Made by a program: the position numbers and the translations under genes
Notes under the pieces: model-generated
What the model was told of the DNA's origin: nothing
Database searches by the model: none
The model's input: the letters and a program-made list of their open reading frames with translations, nothing else
Shown: in pieces, positions 61,367-64,000 of the stretch
Position numbering within the stretch: position 1 is the first letter of the stretch
Layout of the letters: every line of letters begins with the position of its first letter
Source: an uncultured Flavobacterium sp.
GTDB taxonomy: Bacteria > Bacteroidota > Bacteroidia > Flavobacteriales > Flavobacteriaceae
DNA: 64,000 bases
Assembly (NCBI RefSeq): GCF_951805225.1
Contig: NZ_OX638201.1
Span: 3,162,001-3,226,000, forward strand
Direction: 5' to 3'

Positions 61367-62146
61367 ATGAATATTTTAGATAAAATTATTGTCGATAAAA
61401 AACGAGAAGTAGTTCTTAAAAAATCGATCATTCCGGTTTCGCAATTGGAAAGCTCAGTATTTTTTGGAAGAGAAACCATTTCTTTAAGTCAAAAACTACG
61501 AACAAGTTCAACTGGAATTATTGCAGAACATAAACGTCGTTCTCCTTCAAAATCAGTAATCAATCATAGTTTTACAGTTGAAGAAGTTGTAAAAGGTTAT
61601 GAAAATGCAGGAGCTTGCGGAATTTCTGTTTTAACCGATGGAAAGTATTTTGGAGGATCTTTAGACGATTTACTTTTGGCAAGAGCTTCAGTAAATATTC
61701 CGCTATTGCGAAAAGAATTTATTGTCGATGAATACCAAATTCTGGAAGCGAAAGCTTTTGGTGCCGATTTGATTTTATTGATTGCAGCGGTTTTAACTCG
61801 CGAAGAAATCAAATCATTATCTGAATTTGCAAAGAAACTAGGATTAGAAGTTCTGTTAGAAGTTCATAATCAGGAAGAATTAGAAAAATCGATTATGCCA
61901 AGTTTAGATATGATTGGTGTAAACAACAGAAATCTAAAAACCTTCGAAGTAAGTTTGGATTTCAGCAAACAATTGGCATCGCAAATTCCGAATGATTTTG
62001 TAAAAGTTTCAGAAAGCGGAATTTCATCTATAGAAGCAATTCAGGAATTAAAACCTTACGGATATAAAGGCTTTTTAATTGGAGAAAACTTCATGAAAAC
62101 CGACAACGCCGGAAAAGCCGCAACGGAATTTATTAGTCAGCTTTAG
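61367..62146 (+). CDS. trpC: Indole-3-glycerol-phosphate synthase
   Basis: The 259-residue TIM barrel has IIAEHKRRSPSKSVI (catalytic Lys region), ISVLTDGKYFGGSLDDLL, LLRKEFIVDEYQI and the C-terminal VSESGISS. The fold closes with GFLIGENFM. It converts carboxyphenylaminodeoxyribulose phosphate to indole glycerol phosphate. It is a single function protein, separate from trpF. Confidence 0.95.
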   Translation: MNILDKIIVDKKREVVLKKSIIPVSQLESSVFFGRETISLSQKLRTSSTGIIAEHKRRSPSKSVINHSFTVEEVVKGYENAGACGISVLTDGKYFGGSLDDLLLARASVNIPLLRKEFIVDEYQILEAKAFGADLILLIAAVLTREEIKSLSEFAKKLGLEVLLEVHNQEELEKSIMPSLDMIGVNNRNLKTFEVSLDFSKQLASQIPNDFVKVSESGISSIEAIQELKPYGYKGFLIGENFMKTDNAGKAATEFISQL

Positions 62147-62217
62147 GCATTAAGCTATAAGTAATAAGTCTTCTTAACATTACTAATTTAGCCTAAAGCC
62201 TACAGCATTTAAAAACA

Positions 62218-62264
62218 GCCACGAATTCACGAATGATAATGAATTTAATTCGTGAATTCGTGGC
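62218..62264. repeat. Perfect-stem fold-back (gccacgaattcacgaat)
   Basis: GCCACGAATTCACGAAT and ATTCGTGAATTCGTGGC with a 12-base loop form a 17-bp stem between trpC and trpF. Further words (GCGAACTTAGCG, CTTAGCGCCCTTTGCGG) follow to 62340. Confidence 0.75.
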
Positions 62265-62358
62265 AAATTAAAACACAAAGCTTTGCGAACTTAGCGTTTA
62301 TAAGCGTAATCAAAATAAAAAAATCTTAGCGCCCTTTGCGGTAAAAAAACACAACGAA

Positions 62359-62991
62359 ATGAAACTCAAAATATGCGGCATGAAATATCCTGATAATATC
62401 CTCGAAGTAGGCGCACTCCTACCCGATTATATGGGATTTATTTTCTGGGAAAAATCCGCTCGATATTTTAACGGAACAATTCCGGAATTAATTGGAACAA
62501 TCAAAAAAGTAGGTGTTTTTGTAAATCAAAGTCAGGAAGAAATTCTGGAGAAAGTTGCAACATACAATTTACAAGCTGTTCAATTACACGGAAATGAATC
62601 TGTTGAATTTTTATCAGAATTAAAAAAACAATTGCCTAAAAAAACCGAAATCATCAAAGTATTTTCTGCCGATGAAAATTTTGATTTCGAAGTTATAAAA
62701 CCATTTGAATCGGTTTGTGATTTCTTTATGTTCGACACCAAAGGAAAATTACCCGGCGGAAACGGAACAACATTCGACTGGACGATATTAAAAAAATACA
62801 AATCTGATAAACCCTTCTTTTTAAGCGGCGGAATTGGAATCAATGAATTAAAAGCTATCGAAGAGATTTCAAAAACAAATCTTCCTATTTATGCTGTCGA
62901 TATAAATAGTAAATTTGAAATCGAACCTGGGCTAAAAAACAAAAATCTATTTAGCAATTTCAAACGCAAATTTGATGTTGCCAACTTTTAA
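62359..62991 (+). CDS. trpF: Phosphoribosylanthranilate isomerase
   Basis: The 210-residue TIM-barrel protein starts KLKICGMKYPDNILEV, with the essential Cys of KxCGxK. VGVFVNQSQEEIL, VQLHGNESVEFL and FFLSGGIGINE follow the family pattern. It converts phosphoribosylanthranilate by an Amadori rearrangement. It ends 12 bases before trpB. Confidence 0.94.
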   Translation: MKLKICGMKYPDNILEVGALLPDYMGFIFWEKSARYFNGTIPELIGTIKKVGVFVNQSQEEILEKVATYNLQAVQLHGNESVEFLSELKKQLPKKTEIIKVFSADENFDFEVIKPFESVCDFFMFDTKGKLPGGNGTTFDWTILKKYKSDKPFFLSGGIGINELKAIEEISKTNLPIYAVDINSKFEIEPGLKNKNLFSNFKRKFDVANF

Positions 62992-63003
62992 AATTGGAAT
63001 AAA

Positions 63004-64000
63004 ATGAATTTTAACGTTAACGAAAAAGGATATTACGGAGAATTTGGAGGAGCTTACATTCCTGAAATGTTATATCCAAATGTAGAAGAATTACGTCAAA
63101 ACTATTTAAAAATAACAAGCGAACCAGATTTTAAAGCAGAATTTGACCAATTGTTAAAAGATTACGTTGGACGCCCAAGTCCGCTATATTTTGCAAAGCG
63201 TTTATCTGATAAATACAATACCAAAATCTACTTAAAAAGAGAAGATTTAAACCATACCGGAGCACATAAAGTCAACAATACTATTGGGCAAATATTGGTA
63301 GCAAAACGTTTGGGCAAAAAACGAATCATTGCCGAAACCGGAGCTGGTCAACATGGTGTGGCAACTGCAACAGTTTGCGCACTTATGGGATTGCAATGCA
63401 TCGTTTATATGGGCGAAATCGACATTGCGCGTCAGGCACCAAACGTAGCTCGTATGAAAATGTTAGGCGCTGAGGTTCGTCCCGCGCTTTCGGGTTCAAG
63501 AACCTTAAAAGACGCTACAAACGAAGCGATTAGAGATTGGATTAATAATCCGGTTGACACACATTATATTATTGGATCTGCGATTGGACCGCATCCTTAT
63601 CCGGATATGGTTACACGTTTTCAAAGCGTAATTTCCGAAGAAATAAAATGGCAATTAAAAGAAAAAGAAGGACGTGAAAATCCTGATTATGTTGTCGCTT
63701 GTATTGGTGGCGGAAGTAATGCTGCAGGAACTTATTATCACTTTTTGCACGAGCCAGAAGTTGGAATTATTGCCGTAGAAGCAGCCGGAAAAGGCGTTGA
63801 TAGCGGTCATAGTGCAGCAACAAGTAAATTAGGAAAAGTTGGTGTTATTCACGGTTGCAAAACCCTTTTAATGCAAACTCCTGACGGACAAATTACCGAG
63901 CCATATTCGATTTCTGCAGGTTTAGATTATCCCGGAGTTGGACCAATGCACGCGCATTTAGCACAAACCGGTCGTGGCGAATTTTTCTCTGTGACTGATG
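63004..64000 (+). CDS. trpB: Tryptophan synthase beta chain, 5' part
   Basis: ATG at 63004. The frame is open to the window end, so the C-terminus is missing. The protein starts MNFNVNEKGYYGEFGGAYIP. The PLP-binding Lys is in REDLNHTGAHKVNNTIGQ, then AETGAGQHGVATATV and the PLP phosphate cradle IGGGSNAAG. It makes tryptophan from indole and serine. trpA presumably follows beyond the window. Confidence 0.93.
   Translation, partial: MNFNVNEKGYYGEFGGAYIPEMLYPNVEELRQNYLKITSEPDFKAEFDQLLKDYVGRPSPLYFAKRLSDKYNTKIYLKREDLNHTGAHKVNNTIGQILVAKRLGKKRIIAETGAGQHGVATATVCALMGLQCIVYMGEIDIARQAPNVARMKMLGAEVRPALSGSRTLKDATNEAIRDWINNPVDTHYIIGSAIGPHPYPDMVTRFQSVISEEIKWQLKEKEGRENPDYVVACIGGGSNAAGTYYHFLHEPEVGIIAVEAAGKGVDSGHSAATSKLGKVGVIHGCKTLLMQTPDGQITEPYSISAGLDYPGVGPMHAHLAQTGRGEFFSVTD

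Noticed and set aside
1..64000. CRISPR arrays, tRNA or rRNA genes, insertion sequences, prophage genes
   Set aside because: No regularly spaced direct repeats with variable spacers, no transposase or integrase coding sequence and no cloverleaf-type sequence were noticed by eye. The inverted repeats seen have no transposase.

Overview
The window is AT-rich DNA from a member of the Bacteroidota, almost certainly a Flavobacterium or close Flavobacteriaceae relative. This rests on several features: -7 boxes of the TAnnTTTG type before several genes, few recognisable Shine-Dalgarno sites, many small lipoproteins of Flavobacteriaceae type, and intergenic fold-back repeats typical of this group. I see no rRNA, tRNA, CRISPR array, insertion sequence or prophage.

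Layout. 1-4.3 kb: the end of a receiver protein and a very large multi-PAS histidine kinase. 4.4-9.0 kb and 15.5-19.1 kb: two paralogous signalling cassettes. Each has a divergent membrane protein, a long conserved leader, a 65/66-residue exported lipoprotein-like peptide rich in Pro/Gly/Asp, and a TPR-containing membrane histidine kinase. Only the first has its own response regulator. A third, decayed copy lies at 16.2-16.9 kb. Between the cassettes are a nuclease-fold/PH-SHOCT/TM2 operon, a GH1 beta-glucosidase, a deoxyribonucleotidase and a DeoR regulator. 19.3-25.7 kb: an RND efflux operon. 25.9-33.6 kb: mostly minus-strand genes, including an M1 peptidase, two paralogous secreted TPR proteins, GapN and a rhodanese. 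34-36 kb: a Crp/Fnr regulator and a TauE-type transporter. 36-41 kb: XRE, SDR and Crp-like genes, hypothetical lipoproteins and an orphan barstar. 41.2-43.7 kb: cytochrome bd oxidase. 44.7-47.3 kb: a persulfide dioxygenase/rhodanese and two YeeE/YedE genes. 49-52.9 kb: glpD-glpK-glpF. 53.4-55.2 kb: MarR, nitroreductase and YceI. 56.7-64 kb: the trp operon (trpE, G, D, C, F, B) with a Trp-rich leader peptide and attenuator, two unrelated genes inserted, and word-type repeats at most of its junctions.

Most notable: (1) the duplicated peptide/TPR-kinase cassettes look like a peptide-sensing or cell-envelope signalling system that I cannot match to a named one. Their leaders carry a hairpin of fixed position and length whose stem covaries, followed by interleaved complementary segments (a possible pseudoknot). 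A terminator-like hairpin contains the kinase start codon in both cassettes. (2) A shared 14-bp Crp/Fnr-type operator lies at exactly the same distance from the -7 box upstream of the TauE gene and of the MBL/rhodanese gene, which links the sulfur genes to the Crp protein at 34.1 kb. (3) A classical ribosome-stalling trp attenuator with three consecutive Trp codons.

All calls come from reading the sequence and the translations. No database search or folding program was run.
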